Shown piece after piece: positions 1 through 8,582 of a stretch of 64,000 nt of DNA (within the stretch, counting starts at the first letter, position 1; every line of letters begins with the position of its first letter). The stretch comes from Octadecabacter arcticus 238 (GTDB taxonomy: Bacteria > Pseudomonadota > Alphaproteobacteria > Rhodobacterales > Rhodobacteraceae). The DNA is taken from positions 3,787,001-3,851,000 of the forward strand of contig NC_020908.1 in NCBI RefSeq assembly GCF_000155735.2. The letters run 5' to 3'. Both the position numbers and the translations under genes were made by a program. The notes beneath the pieces were generated by a model. That model searched no databases, had not been told where the DNA came from, and saw nothing but the letters and a program-made list of their open reading frames with translations.

Positions 1-259
1 CGTCTTTCACCTTGCCGATAAAGGCCGTCTGCAAACCAAGTTCACCAATGCCGGCAATCGTGTTGGCGACCGATCCACCCGGCGCTTCGACGCGGCTGTC
101 CATGGACGCATACAGCAATTCCGCGCGGTCGCGTTCGATCAGCTGCATGATGCCTTTGGTGATGCCCATCTGGTCCAGAAACGTGTCGCTGCTGGGGGCG
201 ATCACATCGACAATTGCGTTGCCGATACCGATGACGTCGTAATTTACTGGGTTACTCAT
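1..259 (-). CDS. PfkB-family sugar/nucleoside kinase, probable adenosine kinase (3' end outside window)
   Basis: Only the first 86 codons are inside the window. The N-terminus reads MSNPVNYDVIGIGNAIVDVI and continues to the early PfkB glycine motif APGGSVANTIAGI, which shapes the ribose or sugar pocket in ribokinase-like kinases. This pattern is typical of the proteins annotated as adenosine kinase in Rhodobacterales, but substrate residues lie beyond the edge. Its ATG overlaps the TGA of nth by four bases (ATGA), so the two genes are probably translated together on the minus strand. The family assignment is secure; adenosine as the substrate is inference. Confidence 0.8.
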   Translation of the reverse strand, partial: MSNPVNYDVIGIGNAIVDVIAPSSDTFLDQMGITKGIMQLIERDRAELLYASMDSRVEAPGGSVANTIAGIGELGLQTAFIGKVKD

Positions 260-900
260 TCTGTTTTATCCTCAAACTGGCATAGGTCACGGATGTGACA
301 GGCCTTACATTTAGGTTTGCGCGCGATGCAGATATACCGGCCGTGCAAAATCATCCAGTGGTGGGCGTGCAATTGAAAATCCGCAGGGATATTATCCTCA
401 ATCGCGCGTTCAACTGCGTCGACATTTTTGCCCGGCGCAATGCCGCTGCGATTACCGAGCCGGAAGATATGCGTGTCGACCGCCTGTGCGGGCTGGCCCC
501 ACCACATATTCAGCACCACATTGGCCGTCTTGCGCCCGACACCGGGCAGGGATTGCAAGGCGGCACGGGAGTTCGGCACGACGCCATCATATTCATCGAC
601 CAAAAGCTGGCTCATCTTGATAACGTTCTTGGCTTTGTTGCGAAACAACCCGATGGTTTTGATGTGCTCAACCACGCCATCAAGACCCAGATCCAGCATC
701 TTTTGCGGCGTATCGGCGATCTTGAACAGTGCGGCGGTGGCCTTGTTCACGCCCTTGTCGGTCGCCTGCGCCGATAGCGCCACTGCAACAACCAAGGTAT
801 AGGCATTCACGTGATCCAGCTCCCCCAAGGGTTCCGGTTCGCCCGCCTGAAAGCGGGTAAAAATCTCGCGGATCGTGTGATAATCTAATTGCTTAGCCAT
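256..900 (-). CDS. nth: endonuclease III (DNA glycosylase/AP lyase)
   Basis: Base-excision repair enzyme that removes oxidised pyrimidines and cleaves the abasic site. The 214-residue product has the helix-hairpin-helix LPGVGRKTANVV with the catalytic lysine, the catalytic aspartate in VDTHIFRL, and the C-terminal iron-sulfur loop C-x6-C-x2-C-x5-C (CIARKPKCKACHIRDLC). The start at 900 (MAKQLDYHTI) is preferred over an in-frame ATG at 945 because the extension is unlike the family and the protein then has the normal length of about 210 residues. It is the first gene of a two-gene minus-strand unit with the PfkB kinase, which overlaps its stop. Confidence 0.95.
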   Translation of the reverse strand: MAKQLDYHTIREIFTRFQAGEPEPLGELDHVNAYTLVVAVALSAQATDKGVNKATAALFKIADTPQKMLDLGLDGVVEHIKTIGLFRNKAKNVIKMSQLLVDEYDGVVPNSRAALQSLPGVGRKTANVVLNMWWGQPAQAVDTHIFRLGNRSGIAPGKNVDAVERAIEDNIPADFQLHAHHWMILHGRYICIARKPKCKACHIRDLCQFEDKTE

Positions 901-985
901 GCATCCCTTTTGCCGAAACCTGTCCCAATGAACAAGGCGCAACAATCGGGTCGCACCAAAGGTCGCGCACCGTTACTTTCATGTC

Positions 986-1828
986 ATGGAACAGTCTGAC
1001 CGATATCATTACCATGTCATCCGCCGCGCGTTGGACGCGATCGATCAATCGCCAACGCCGCTCACGCTCGACGGGTTGGCGGCGGCAATGAATATGTCGC
1101 CCGCGCACTTCCAACGGGTTTTTAGCCGCTGGGTAGGTGTGTCGCCAAAGCGCTACCAGCACTACCTGCGGCTGGATCATGCCAAGACAATGCTGGCAGA
1201 AAACTTTACCACGCTTGCCACAGCGGACGCTGTCGGTCTGTCTGGATCTGGTCGCCTGCACGACCTATTCCTGAAATGGGAAGCGATGAGTCCAGGTGAG
1301 TACGCCAAAGGCGGCGCGGATCACTATATTTTTTGGGGTTGGTTTGAAAGCCCCTTTGGCCCGTCGATTGTCATGGGCACAGACAAAGGGATTTGCGGCC
1401 TCGGTTTCGCCGATGAAATGGGCGCTGACGCCGCGATGCACGATCTGCTGCGCCGCTGGCCGAATGCCAGATTTGCGGAAAACCCTGCCCGCCTGAAGCC
1501 TTGGGTCGACACCGCGTTTGGCGTGACCCCGACAGACGACAAGGCACCGCTTTATCTGATCGGCGCGCCGTTCCAGCTCAAGGTGTGGGAGGCGTTGTTG
1601 TCAATCCCGTCAGGCCACGTCACCAGCTATTCCGACATCGCGCAATCCATCGGCGCACCGCGTGCTGTGCGGGCTGTCGGCACCGCTGTTGGGCGCAATC
1701 CGGTCAGTTGGCTGATTCCCTGCCACCGTGCTTTGCGAAAATCCGGCGCATTGGGTGGCTATCACTGGGGTCTGCCCGTCAAACGCGCCCTTCTCGCGTG
1801 GGAAAGTGCGCGTGAGGATGCAATCTAA
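986..1828 (+). CDS. Ada-type AraC regulator fused to O6-methylguanine-DNA methyltransferase
   Basis: The 280-residue protein joins an AraC helix-turn-helix domain (about residues 10-95) to a methylguanine-DNA methyltransferase domain (about 170-275). The acceptor cysteine is in the PCHR motif near residue 245, followed by the GALGGYHWG loop. The N-terminal zinc/phosphotriester domain of E. coli Ada is missing, so this is the shorter form. It would remove alkyl groups from O6-methylguanine by suicide transfer and may regulate its own gene. It is divergent from nth with about 85 bases between, which places two DNA-repair genes back to back. Confidence 0.92.
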   Translation: MEQSDRYHYHVIRRALDAIDQSPTPLTLDGLAAAMNMSPAHFQRVFSRWVGVSPKRYQHYLRLDHAKTMLAENFTTLATADAVGLSGSGRLHDLFLKWEAMSPGEYAKGGADHYIFWGWFESPFGPSIVMGTDKGICGLGFADEMGADAAMHDLLRRWPNARFAENPARLKPWVDTAFGVTPTDDKAPLYLIGAPFQLKVWEALLSIPSGHVTSYSDIAQSIGAPRAVRAVGTAVGRNPVSWLIPCHRALRKSGALGGYHWGLPVKRALLAWESAREDAI

Positions 1829-1971
1829 GATGTTGTTTTACATCTATACTTTATTCAACCATCGGCGGAACTTTGCCAAACCTCATCGCGTTATTGGATA
1901 ACATGAGGCGATGACCGATATATCAGACCTTAAGTGCACCATGTTCGGTGCCCAACAATGGAATTTGAATA

Positions 1972-2631
1972 ATGATCCTGTCCAAAATGACCTTCGCCGT
2001 TGCTCTGTCTGGCGTCTTGGTACTCTCTGCCTGCGACACAGTGACTGATCCAAACAACCCGAACCGCAACGCTCAGACGGCCGCTATTGTCGGCGCTGGC
2101 CTCGGCGCTGCCGTTGGCATCGCCCGTGGTGACAGCGCTGGAGAACGCAATCGCGGCGCAGTCCTTGGTGCCCTTGTCGGTGCTGGCCTTGGTGCAGGTG
2201 TCGGGACGCTGCTTGATCGCCAAGAAGCAGAACTGCGCCAGCAGATGGGGTCCAACGCGCAGATCGTGAACACAGGCAGCCAGCTTATCGTGACACTGCC
2301 ACAAGACATCCTGTTCGACACGGGCAGCGCCGCCCTGTCTGGTGGATTGCGCAGTGATCTGAATGCACTGGCCGCATCAATGAACAACTTCCCGAACTCG
2401 ACTGTCAACGTCATCGGCCATACAGATTCGGACGGAACTGCCGCGTTTAACCAAGACCTGTCCGCGCGCCGTGCGCAGGCCGTGTCGTCTGTGTTGATCC
2501 AGTCCGGTGTGTCCGCGAACCGCATCCGGTCTATCGGGCGCGGCGAAGATGCGCCCATCGCGTCCAACCTAAACGCAGAAGGTAAACGTCAAAACCGCCG
2601 CGTGGAAATCACGATCACGCCAAACGGCTAA
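1972..2631 (+). CDS. OmpA-family outer membrane lipoprotein
   Basis: The 219-residue product starts with a signal peptide ending in the lipobox LSAC, so Cys-21 should be lipidated. A glycine-zipper segment rich in GAGLGA repeats follows (about residues 40-75). The C-terminal half is an OmpA peptidoglycan-binding domain (about 105-217) with the motifs FDTGSA, GHTDSDG and NRRVEI. The layout matches the YiaD type of lipoproteins that tether the outer membrane to the cell wall. It stands alone with its own downstream terminator. Confidence 0.93.
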   Translation: MILSKMTFAVALSGVLVLSACDTVTDPNNPNRNAQTAAIVGAGLGAAVGIARGDSAGERNRGAVLGALVGAGLGAGVGTLLDRQEAELRQQMGSNAQIVNTGSQLIVTLPQDILFDTGSAALSGGLRSDLNALAASMNNFPNSTVNVIGHTDSDGTAAFNQDLSARRAQAVSSVLIQSGVSANRIRSIGRGEDAPIASNLNAEGKRQNRRVEITITPNG

Positions 2632-2647
2632 ACTCTGCCTCTCTAAA

Positions 2648-2685
2648 GAAAGGGCCGTCCCTATATGGGGCGGCCTTTTTTTGTT
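2648..2685 (+). terminator. Rho-independent terminator of the OmpA lipoprotein gene
   Basis: The stem GGCCGTCCC pairs with GGGGCGGCC (one G-U pair) around a TATAT loop and is followed by seven T residues. Confidence 0.85.
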
Positions 2686-2776
2686 TTCGGACGCAGGTTA
2701 CGGGGCCAGTCAGACTCATCACTTCCCTTAGGTGGCGTTTGGTCATATCATCTTACCAATCTCTGAAAGGGGTCCT

Positions 2777-3544
2777 ATGCCGTTCGAACCCATCCAGCCT
2801 GAGAAGATATCGCAAACTGTTGTGCGCCAGATCGAACAGTTGATTCTGCGCGGCATCCTTAAACCGGGTGAACGTTTGCCGTCAGAACGCGAACTGTCTG
2901 AACGCCTCAGCGTGTCCCGCCCGTCCCTGCGCGAAGCATTGGCGGAGCTGCAAGACAGCGGCCTTCTGGCCAGCCGCGCCGGATCAGGTGTGTTCGTCGG
3001 CGACGTGTTGGGATCGGCGTTTTCAGAAACCTTGGTGCGGCTGTTTTCAAGCCACGACGAAGCCGTGTTTGACTACATCGACTTTCGCCGCGACATGGAA
3101 GGGCTGGCCGCGCACCGCGCCGCAACGGTGGGCAGTGACACCGACTTAAACATCACCGACGCGATCTTCATGAAAATGGAGGCCGCCCACGCCAAACGAA
3201 ATCCCGCCGAAGAAGCCGCGCTAGACGCGGATTTTCATCTGAGCATCATCGAGGCGAGCCATAATGTCATCATGCTGCACATGATGCGTTCGATGTATCA
3301 ACTGCTGCAGGAAGGCGTGTTTTATAACCGTCAGGTCATGTTCAAACAACGCACCACCCGCGACATGCTGCTGGATCAGCACCGTGCGATCAACGACGCC
3401 TTGCAAGCGCGCGACGCCGAAGGCGCACGCACCGCGGTTGAACAACATTTGGGGTTCGTCGAAGACGCACTGGTTAACCACAAAAAGGCCGAACGCCACG
3501 AAACGATTGCCAAGAAACGGTTTCAACACGAGCTTAAGCGATAG
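2777..3544 (+). CDS. GntR-family regulator, FadR/PdhR-LldR subgroup (FCD domain)
   Basis: This 255-residue regulator has an N-terminal winged helix (GERLPSERELSERLSVSRPSLREAL, given in part: PSERELSERLSVSR) and a C-terminal all-helical FCD effector domain with the metal-site pattern DADFHLSIIEASHN and a distal DQHRAINDAL. The closest layout I recall is PdhR/LldR, which sense carboxylic acids such as pyruvate or lactate; the effector here is unknown. The start at 2777 is chosen because AAAGGGG lies just upstream; an ATG at 2732 would put that site inside the gene. No co-transcribed target is adjacent, since the next genes run the other way. Confidence 0.88.
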   Translation: MPFEPIQPEKISQTVVRQIEQLILRGILKPGERLPSERELSERLSVSRPSLREALAELQDSGLLASRAGSGVFVGDVLGSAFSETLVRLFSSHDEAVFDYIDFRRDMEGLAAHRAATVGSDTDLNITDAIFMKMEAAHAKRNPAEEAALDADFHLSIIEASHNVIMLHMMRSMYQLLQEGVFYNRQVMFKQRTTRDMLLDQHRAINDALQARDAEGARTAVEQHLGFVEDALVNHKKAERHETIAKKRFQHELKR

Positions 3545-3550
3545 CCAAAC

Positions 3551-3591
3551 GAAAAAGGCCCCGCGCATCAGTGCGCAGGGCCTTTTTTTAA
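3551..3591. terminator. bidirectional terminator between the FCD regulator and atpF
   Basis: AAAAAGGCCC and GGGCCTTTTTTT form the outer stem with GCGC/GCGC inside. A-rich and T-rich flanks allow it to serve both convergent transcripts. Confidence 0.85.
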
Positions 3592-3604
3592 ATTCATCTG
3601 GGCT

Positions 3605-4177
3605 CTAGTGCAGTTTCGCGCCGACCTCGGCAATTGCATCATCAATCAACTTGTTCGCATCGGCAGGCGTTGTCTGCGCGGCAATCACATCCTGTGCAGC
3701 GGCAACAGCCACCTTCACAGCCTGATTTCGCACTTCGCGAATGGCGGATGCCTTTGCGCTTGCGATCTGGTCTTCAGCAGCGGCCAAACGGCGCACGATC
3801 GACGACTTGATGTCTTCTTTGGCCTGCTCACCCGCGAGGGTCGCTTCTTCTTTGGCGTTTGCCACGATCCGGTCCGCTTGCGCCTGAACTTCACGTTGCT
3901 TTCGCTCGTATGAGGCCAGCAAAGTCTGAGCTTCTTCGCGCAGTGCCTTGGCTTCATCTATATCGGATTTGATGCCTTCGGCGCGCTTGTCCAGCAGACC
4001 CGTCAGCATCCCCGGAACCTTGTACTTAAGCAGCACGCCGATGAAGATGATAAACGCGATCAGAACGATCAGGTCCGTGTTGTCCAGATGCCAGAAGTCG
4101 GACGAGAACGGGTTCTTGCTGGCCGCCAATGCAGGCGATGCAGCGAGTGTGATCAGGGTTGCGAGTTTGAATTTCAT
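3605..4177 (-). CDS. atpF: F0F1 ATP synthase subunit b
   Basis: The 190-residue subunit b forms half of the peripheral stalk that holds F1 against the proton channel. A short hydrophobic leader ([13 protein letters not shown]) precedes the single membrane segment [15 protein letters not shown]. The rest is a long charged alpha-helical coiled coil (about residues 60-190) rich in Ala, Glu and Lys. It is the last gene of the atpI-B-E-F'-F unit and ends at the bidirectional terminator. As in photosynthetic and other alphaproteobacteria, two unlike b-type subunits are present; this one is the copy with the processed-looking N-terminus. Confidence 0.93.
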   Translation of the reverse strand: MKFKLATLITLAASPALAASKNPFSSDFWHLDNTDLIVLIAFIIFIGVLLKYKVPGMLTGLLDKRAEGIKSDIDEAKALREEAQTLLASYERKQREVQAQADRIVANAKEEATLAGEQAKEDIKSSIVRRLAAAEDQIASAKASAIREVRNQAVKVAVAAAQDVIAAQTTPADANKLIDDAIAEVGAKLH

Positions 4178-4181
4178 GTCA

Positions 4182-4712
4182 TTACCCTTTCATCCGTGCG
4201 GTGACGGCTTCAGTTACCGCCTTGGCGTCTGCTTTGCCGCCGAACGCGGCAATGATCTCATTGGCAGTGTCTTTGGCGACGGCTTTCACCGCGTCAGTGG
4301 CACCGGCATGAATATCGGCAATTGCTTTTTCGCTTTCAGCCGTTTGCGCGGCGATCTCGGCGTCGGCCTTGGCCATCTGCACGTCCAGCTCTCCTTGGAT
4401 GTCAGCCTTGGCTTGCGCCACGATCTTACCGGCCTCAGAACGGGCATCGGCGAGGGCTTTGTCGTATGCGGCCTCAGCCTCAATCGCGCGTTGCTTAAGT
4501 TCTTCAGCAGCCGCGATGTCATTTGTAATGGTGCCCTGACGTTCAGCCAAAACCGCGCCAATCCGTGGCAACGCCACGCGGGACAAAATCATGTAGATCA
4601 CGACGAGCGTGACCAGGAGCCAGAAAATCTGGTTCGGGAAGGTCGAAAAATCTAGCTGCGGCATTCCTGCCCCGCCAGCGTCGGCCCCGTGTTCGACCGG
4701 TGTATCAGCCAT
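4182..4712 (-). CDS. F0F1 ATP synthase subunit b'
   Basis: The 176-residue product is the second, divergent b-type subunit (b'), which pairs with subunit b in the peripheral stalk. A 35-residue soluble leader precedes one membrane helix ([20 protein letters not shown]). An Ala/Glu-rich coiled coil runs to the C-terminus. Only four bases separate it from atpF, so the two stalk halves are translated in step. It is usually named atpF', atpF2 or atpX; no symbol is given because usage varies. Confidence 0.93.
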   Translation of the reverse strand: MADTPVEHGADAGGAGMPQLDFSTFPNQIFWLLVTLVVIYMILSRVALPRIGAVLAERQGTITNDIAAAEELKQRAIEAEAAYDKALADARSEAGKIVAQAKADIQGELDVQMAKADAEIAAQTAESEKAIADIHAGATDAVKAVAKDTANEIIAAFGGKADAKAVTEAVTARMKG

Positions 4713-4792
4713 GGATCGCGTCCCTCTCGAAAATCTGGTGTGATGTCGGCCCGTCCCCTATAGGAAATTCGGCCAAAATCGGGGGTCTTAAT

Positions 4793-4823
4793 TTAGGGGG
4801 AAACCGTTGGATTCCCCCCCTAA
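4793..4823 (-). promoter_or_regulatory. stem-loop in the atpE-atpF' intercistronic gap
   Basis: TTAGGGGGAA (4793-4802) and TTCCCCCCCTAA (4812-4823) are inverted repeats around a nine-base loop, inside the 135-base gap after atpE. There is no T run on the transcript side, so it more likely protects or processes the mRNA, raising atpE over the stalk genes, than terminates it. The role is inference. Confidence 0.5.
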
Positions 4824-4847
4824 GCGTAAGGATCTTGATGTTGTGTC

Positions 4848-5072
4848 TTAGACCGCGAACATCAGCAGCAATGCGACGAGGAACGAGAAGATCCCCAGTG
4901 CTTCTGCGAATGCGATGCCGATAAACAGCGTAGCAGTCTGACCGGCAGCAGCCGATGGGTTACGCAGCGCGCCTGCGAGGAAGTTGCCAGCCACGTGACC
5001 AACACCGATTGCGGCAGCGCCGGAACCGATTGCAGCCAAGCCAGCGCCGATGTGTGCGAGTTCGCCTTCCAT
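4848..5072 (-). CDS. atpE: F0F1 ATP synthase subunit c
   Basis: The 74-residue hairpin proteolipid forms the proton-driven rotor ring. Two hydrophobic helices flank the polar loop ALRNPSA. The glycine-rich first helix ([17 protein letters not shown]) packs the ring, and the proton-carrying glutamate lies in the second helix (AFAEALGIF). The glutamate with ordinary flanking residues indicates proton rather than sodium coupling. Long gaps on both sides within the operon (67 and 135 bases) set this gene apart, as expected for the subunit made in the most copies. Confidence 0.96.
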   Translation of the reverse strand: MEGELAHIGAGLAAIGSGAAAIGVGHVAGNFLAGALRNPSAAAGQTATLFIGIAFAEALGIFSFLVALLLMFAV

Positions 5073-5139
5073 AGTATATCTCCTTACGATTGGAAGTTTA
5101 GCATCCCGGGGCTATTCCCCGAGGAAGCATTCTTAGTAA

Positions 5140-5898
5140 TTAGTGTGACGGGTGAAGCGCGTCTTTTAGATAAACGCACGTCAGGATTGTGAACACGTAG
5201 GCCTGAATGGCCGATACGAGGACTTCGAGCGCGTAGATCGCGACGACGCCGAGAATGGCGATGGGCGCAACCAACAGGCCGACCTGTGCAAAGCCCGCAA
5301 AGACCTTGAGAACGGCGTGTCCCGCCATCAAGTTGCCCGCCAAACGAATGGAGTGGCTGACCGGACGAACGAAGTAAGAGATGATTTCGATCACGGCGAG
5401 GATCGGACGCAGCGCCAATGGCGCACTGGAAACCCAGAACAGACCCAAGAAAGCGGCGCCGTTTTTGACAAAGCCAAGGATCGTGACGGTAAAGAACACT
5501 GCAAACGCAAGGATCGCCGTCACCGCAATGTGGCTGGTGGTGGTGAACGCCATCGGCAACAAGCCAAGGAAGTTCGAAAATAGAATGAAGATGAACAACG
5601 TGAAGATATAGGGGAAATACTTGATCCCATCCTTACCCGTTACGTCTTCGACCATTGTGTAAACGAATCCGTACAGCGTTTCAGCGACCGACTGTGTGCG
5701 GCTCGGAACAACAGCGCGTTTGCGCGTGCCGATAACCAGCAACAAAACGATACAGACAACAGCAATCGCCATCCACATGGTGACGTTGGTAATTGTATAC
5801 CAATGGATCGGACCTTCGCCGAACATGCGGTGAACTTCGAACTGATCAAGCGGGTGGAATTCAAGTCCGCCGCCTTCGCTGTGTACTTCGCCTGCCAT
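5140..5898 (-). CDS. atpB: F0F1 ATP synthase subunit a
   Basis: The 252-residue subunit a carries the two proton half-channels. Five or six hydrophobic helices are visible. The essential arginine is in the penultimate helix, [17 protein letters not shown]. Its ATG overlaps the TGA of atpI by one base (TGATG), so translation is coupled. Confidence 0.95.
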   Translation of the reverse strand: MAGEVHSEGGGLEFHPLDQFEVHRMFGEGPIHWYTITNVTMWMAIAVVCIVLLLVIGTRKRAVVPSRTQSVAETLYGFVYTMVEDVTGKDGIKYFPYIFTLFIFILFSNFLGLLPMAFTTTSHIAVTAILAFAVFFTVTILGFVKNGAAFLGLFWVSSAPLALRPILAVIEIISYFVRPVSHSIRLAGNLMAGHAVLKVFAGFAQVGLLVAPIAILGVVAIYALEVLVSAIQAYVFTILTCVYLKDALHPSH

Positions 5899-6239
5899 CA
5901 GTCGCCCTCACTCTTGTCGGCCTGTTTGACCAACTGTTCGTTTTGCATCTCAGCCGCGGATCGCATCATGGTTTTTATACCAGCCGCAAACCCGAGCAAT
6001 ATAAACAGCACCATAAAGATGGGCATGGTCCCGAACAAAACGTCCAGCCCGTACCCGATGCCGAAACCGATCCCAAGACCGGCCACTAATTCGATCACCA
6101 TCCGCCACGCCATATTGGCTTGTGAATAATGCTCCTCGGACCGGGGCTTTTTGACTTCACCGCCTTTGGCCGTCGCAATCCTGTCTTCCAGCGCCTTGAG
6201 GCGGGTGGCGTGATCGTTCGGGTCGTGCGGATCGGACAT
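5898..6239 (-). CDS. atpI: AtpI/AtpZ-type ATP synthase assembly protein
   Basis: This 113-residue protein has a charged N-terminal 45 residues and two membrane helices ([20 protein letters not shown] and [15 protein letters not shown]) with glycine-rich faces. AtpI is thought to help assemble the c-ring. It leads the F0 operon and overlaps atpB by one base. The family assignment rests on size, topology and position rather than a catalytic motif. Confidence 0.88.
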   Translation of the reverse strand: MSDPHDPNDHATRLKALEDRIATAKGGEVKKPRSEEHYSQANMAWRMVIELVAGLGIGFGIGYGLDVLFGTMPIFMVLFILLGFAAGIKTMMRSAAEMQNEQLVKQADKSEGD

Positions 6240-6267
6240 GACAAAGCCTATTCCTTGGTTGGATGTT

Positions 6268-6295
6268 GGATAAGATGCGGGCCGGACAGAGTCAA
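6268..6295 (-). promoter_or_regulatory. candidate promoter of the F0 operon
   Basis: On the minus strand, TTGACT (plus 6290-6295) and TTATCC (plus 6268-6273) are spaced by 16 bases, about 30 bases upstream of the atpI start. Confidence 0.4.
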
Positions 6296-6396
6296 GCTGA
6301 GGAATGGCGTAGCTAAGCTGCTGTTTTTATTGAGTTGTACTGGTCAAGATGAAGGGGAGCGGGGCGTTTTGGGCCGTTGGTGCGGACTTGCGATAT

Positions 6397-6412
6397 TCAA
6401 CCAAATGGTTGA
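6397..6412. promoter_or_regulatory. palindromic operator for the adjacent ArsR regulator
   Basis: TCAACCA-AA-TGGTTGA is a perfect 7-2-7 inverted repeat about 30 bases before the ArsR start. Palindromes of this form are known targets of ArsR-type winged-helix repressors, so autoregulation is likely. Confidence 0.7.
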
Positions 6413-6442
6413 CGTTTCGCGCACATCACGCTTGATGACGCC

Positions 6443-6790
6443 ATGATGATGTCCCTCGATACCGTATTCGCCGCCCTAAGCGACCCCACCCGCCGCACCA
6501 TCCTTGCGATGTTGTTGGAAGACGATATGGCTGTGACCGACGTGGCACACCCGTTCACAATGTCACTGGCAGCGATTTCCAAACACCTGCACGTGCTAAC
6601 GGCGGCGGGCCTGATCAGCCAAGAAAAACGCGGTCGGGTGAAGTGGTGCAAACTGGAACCGGACGCCCTGCGTGAAGCGTCGATCTGGATGCAAAGTTTC
6701 GGACAATTCGAAGCGGTCAATCTTGATGCGTTCGAGCGGTTCTTGGCAACAGAGTTGCCCGACACGGCCATCGACGCGCCGAGCGACTAG
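6443..6790 (+). CDS. ArsR-family winged-helix regulator
   Basis: The 115-residue protein begins with the typical LDTVFAALSDPTRRTIL helix and a recognition helix in SLAAISKHLHVLTAAGLI. No metal-binding CxC motif is present, so it belongs to the metal-independent group often paired with an AHSA1/SRPBCC gene. Here that partner is absent: the next gene is a convergent LysR regulator whose stop codon shares the bases CTAG with this one. The operator at 6397-6412 suggests it represses itself. The start could be any of three ATG codons at 6443, 6446 or 6449. Confidence 0.9.
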   Translation: MMMSLDTVFAALSDPTRRTILAMLLEDDMAVTDVAHPFTMSLAAISKHLHVLTAAGLISQEKRGRVKWCKLEPDALREASIWMQSFGQFEAVNLDAFERFLATELPDTAIDAPSD

Positions 6791-7665
6791 AGCTCCCAGC
6801 CTTCCGCTTCTTTCTTCAGAAATGTCAGGAAGGCCTGCACCTTCGTCGTGCGATGTAAATCGACGTGCGTGACAAGCCACAATGGACCGGACCATTCCTC
6901 CTCACTCGGGATGACTTCAACCAGTTCAGGATGCCGTTTGAGTTCCCACGTGGCGACGAATCCAATCCCCGCCCCCTCAAGAACCGCATCAAACATCGCG
7001 CGGTGATCCGTTGTGCGAAACACAATCCGGTTTTGCGGCACCTTTTCGGTCAGCCAGCGATTGAACGGAGCGCGGCTTTCAGCGCTATCGTGGCCAATAA
7101 ACCAATGATTGACCAAATCGCTCTCTCCGTCTGGCAAACCGTACTCCGCAATGTAGGACGGCGCTGCCACCAGATGCATTGTCTGGCTCACAAACGGCTG
7201 CACGACATTGTCCGGCTGGTTGGGGGCTTCGCCCGCGCGGATCGCCACATGTGCCTCACCATATTCCAGTCGAAACAGCCGATCACCCGTCAGGAACCGC
7301 ACGGTCAGATCGGGGTTTTCGCGGCGGAATTTTGCTAGAACCGGCGTCAGGATTGGCGACAGCATGATCAGTGACGTCACCACCAGATCGCCTGACACGC
7401 CTTCGCCTTGGCCGCGAATGCGCCCCGCCAACTGAGTGAACTGGTCATCCGTCGCGGCGGCCACCTGCATTAAGTCCTGCCCGGCTTCCGTTGCGGTATA
7501 GCCGCGCGCGTGGCGCTGAAACAGTTTCACCCCAAGCCGCTGTTCCAACGCGTCAATATGGCGAATGACAGTGGCATGGTGCACGCCCAGCACATCGGCG
7601 GCACCGCTCACCGTGCCAATCCGCGCGACCTGAAACGCGGTGCGGATTTCATCCCAGTTGTCCAT
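6787..7665 (-). CDS. LysR-family transcriptional regulator
   Basis: The 292-residue LysR protein has an N-terminal winged helix (AADVLGVHHATVIRHIDALE) and a type-2 periplasmic-binding-like effector domain from about residue 90. The start at 7665 (MDNWDEIRTAF) fits the family; the open frame runs about 100 codons further upstream without LysR-like sequence. It is divergent from the small membrane protein gene at 7865 across 199 bases, its most likely neighbour target. The effector is unknown. Confidence 0.9.
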   Translation of the reverse strand: MDNWDEIRTAFQVARIGTVSGAADVLGVHHATVIRHIDALEQRLGVKLFQRHARGYTATEAGQDLMQVAAATDDQFTQLAGRIRGQGEGVSGDLVVTSLIMLSPILTPVLAKFRRENPDLTVRFLTGDRLFRLEYGEAHVAIRAGEAPNQPDNVVQPFVSQTMHLVAAPSYIAEYGLPDGESDLVNHWFIGHDSAESRAPFNRWLTEKVPQNRIVFRTTDHRAMFDAVLEGAGIGFVATWELKRHPELVEVIPSEEEWSGPLWLVTHVDLHRTTKVQAFLTFLKKEAEGWEL

Positions 7666-7864
7666 GGTCACCCCTGTGCGAATACGAACAATTGCTGCTC
7701 CATTTCTCTTATAGCGTTTATTCATGCAAATACCATATACCCTCTTTCGCCCCTCACAATAGACGCTCTCTGCGTCCTCGCTCGACATCAATCCCCCTAC
7801 GCACCACGGGGTTAGGCCCGCGCCCCGCGACCCTCGGTTGACAGTGGTCACTGGCCTTGCTTGA

Positions 7865-8380
7865 TTGTGGTCGAAAAGCAAAGGCCCATGGCACCCGTTG
7901 AAGATATCGCGCAACACCCCAGACCAGTTGATCCTTGATAACCAACCTTGGTTTATCGCGCTGCTTCTGGGTTTCATGGTGCTGGCGTTTGTCGGCGGCG
8001 GTCTTGGCTTGATGGTCTCTGGCGATCCGCTTCAGGGCTTTGTGTTAATCGTCAGCACGACACTAATCTTGTCACTGTTTTTCTGGGCCTTCGTGCGCCG
8101 CAATCAACTTATTCTGGATCGCCACAGCGGCACGCTGACCCACCGTCGCCGCACCCTTTTGGGATACCGCAAGACCGTGCACGAGCTTCACCATCTGGAC
8201 CGCGCCATGGTTGAAACATCATCAGGCGCCTACAGCGACACTTACCGCATGTCCTATTTGCTGCTCGGCGGCATGGACGAAGGCACCCACCCCTTTACGG
8301 CCGCCTATTCAAGCGACGCAGGCGCGCGCCGCGCGGCCAAAGCGGTTAACGACTGGCTTGCGGCCAATCCATCGCAGTAA
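7865..8380 (+). CDS. small membrane protein of unknown function
   Basis: I do not recognise a named family. The protein of up to 171 residues has two adjacent hydrophobic helices (FIALLLGFMVLAFVGGGLGL and FVLIVSTTLILSLFFWAFV) followed by a soluble C-terminal domain of about 90 residues with an RRNQLILDRHSGTLTHRRR segment, like proteins with a PH-type domain behind a membrane hairpin. The start is uncertain: no ATG fits the frame. TTG at 7865 gives the longest form and TTG at 7898 gives MKISRNTPDQL, which looks more natural. It is divergent from the LysR gene. Confidence 0.6.
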   Translation: MWSKSKGPWHPLKISRNTPDQLILDNQPWFIALLLGFMVLAFVGGGLGLMVSGDPLQGFVLIVSTTLILSLFFWAFVRRNQLILDRHSGTLTHRRRTLLGYRKTVHELHHLDRAMVETSSGAYSDTYRMSYLLLGGMDEGTHPFTAAYSSDAGARRAAKAVNDWLAANPSQ

Positions 8381-8447
8381 TCCTCCACCGCATCAGGCGC
8401 AGATCGCTTGACTCACCCGCAGTGGATGCCTAAGAGCTTACAGAAAT

Positions 8448-8518
8448 CCGGAGTGACAAACCTCCGGTCCTTGCCCACGCAAGGATCGCCCCCAGTCAGC
8501 GCGTTGCGCCCACTGGGG
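8448..8518 (+). ncRNA. structured leader with three consecutive hairpins upstream of ffh
   Basis: Three stems follow each other: CCGGAG/CTCCGG (8448-8467), CCTTGC/GCAAGG (8469-8484) and a long one, CCCCAGTCAGCGC/GCGCCCACTGGGG (8490-8518), with a GTT loop and a 2x2 internal loop. They lie 65 bases before the ffh start and have no clear T run. From memory a candidate ffh leader motif exists in RNA family collections, but I cannot confirm that this is the same. The SRP RNA signature is not present. Confidence 0.45.
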
Positions 8519-8582
8519 TTAAACTGCTTTTACCCGTTCCCTATATTGGGGACACCGATGAAACGACGCGAAGGACGCGCCC

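Noticed and set aside
8381..8582. SRP RNA (ffs) gene upstream of ffh
   Set aside because: The region folds into separate hairpins and lacks the conserved GGAA-containing SRP RNA domain IV sequence.
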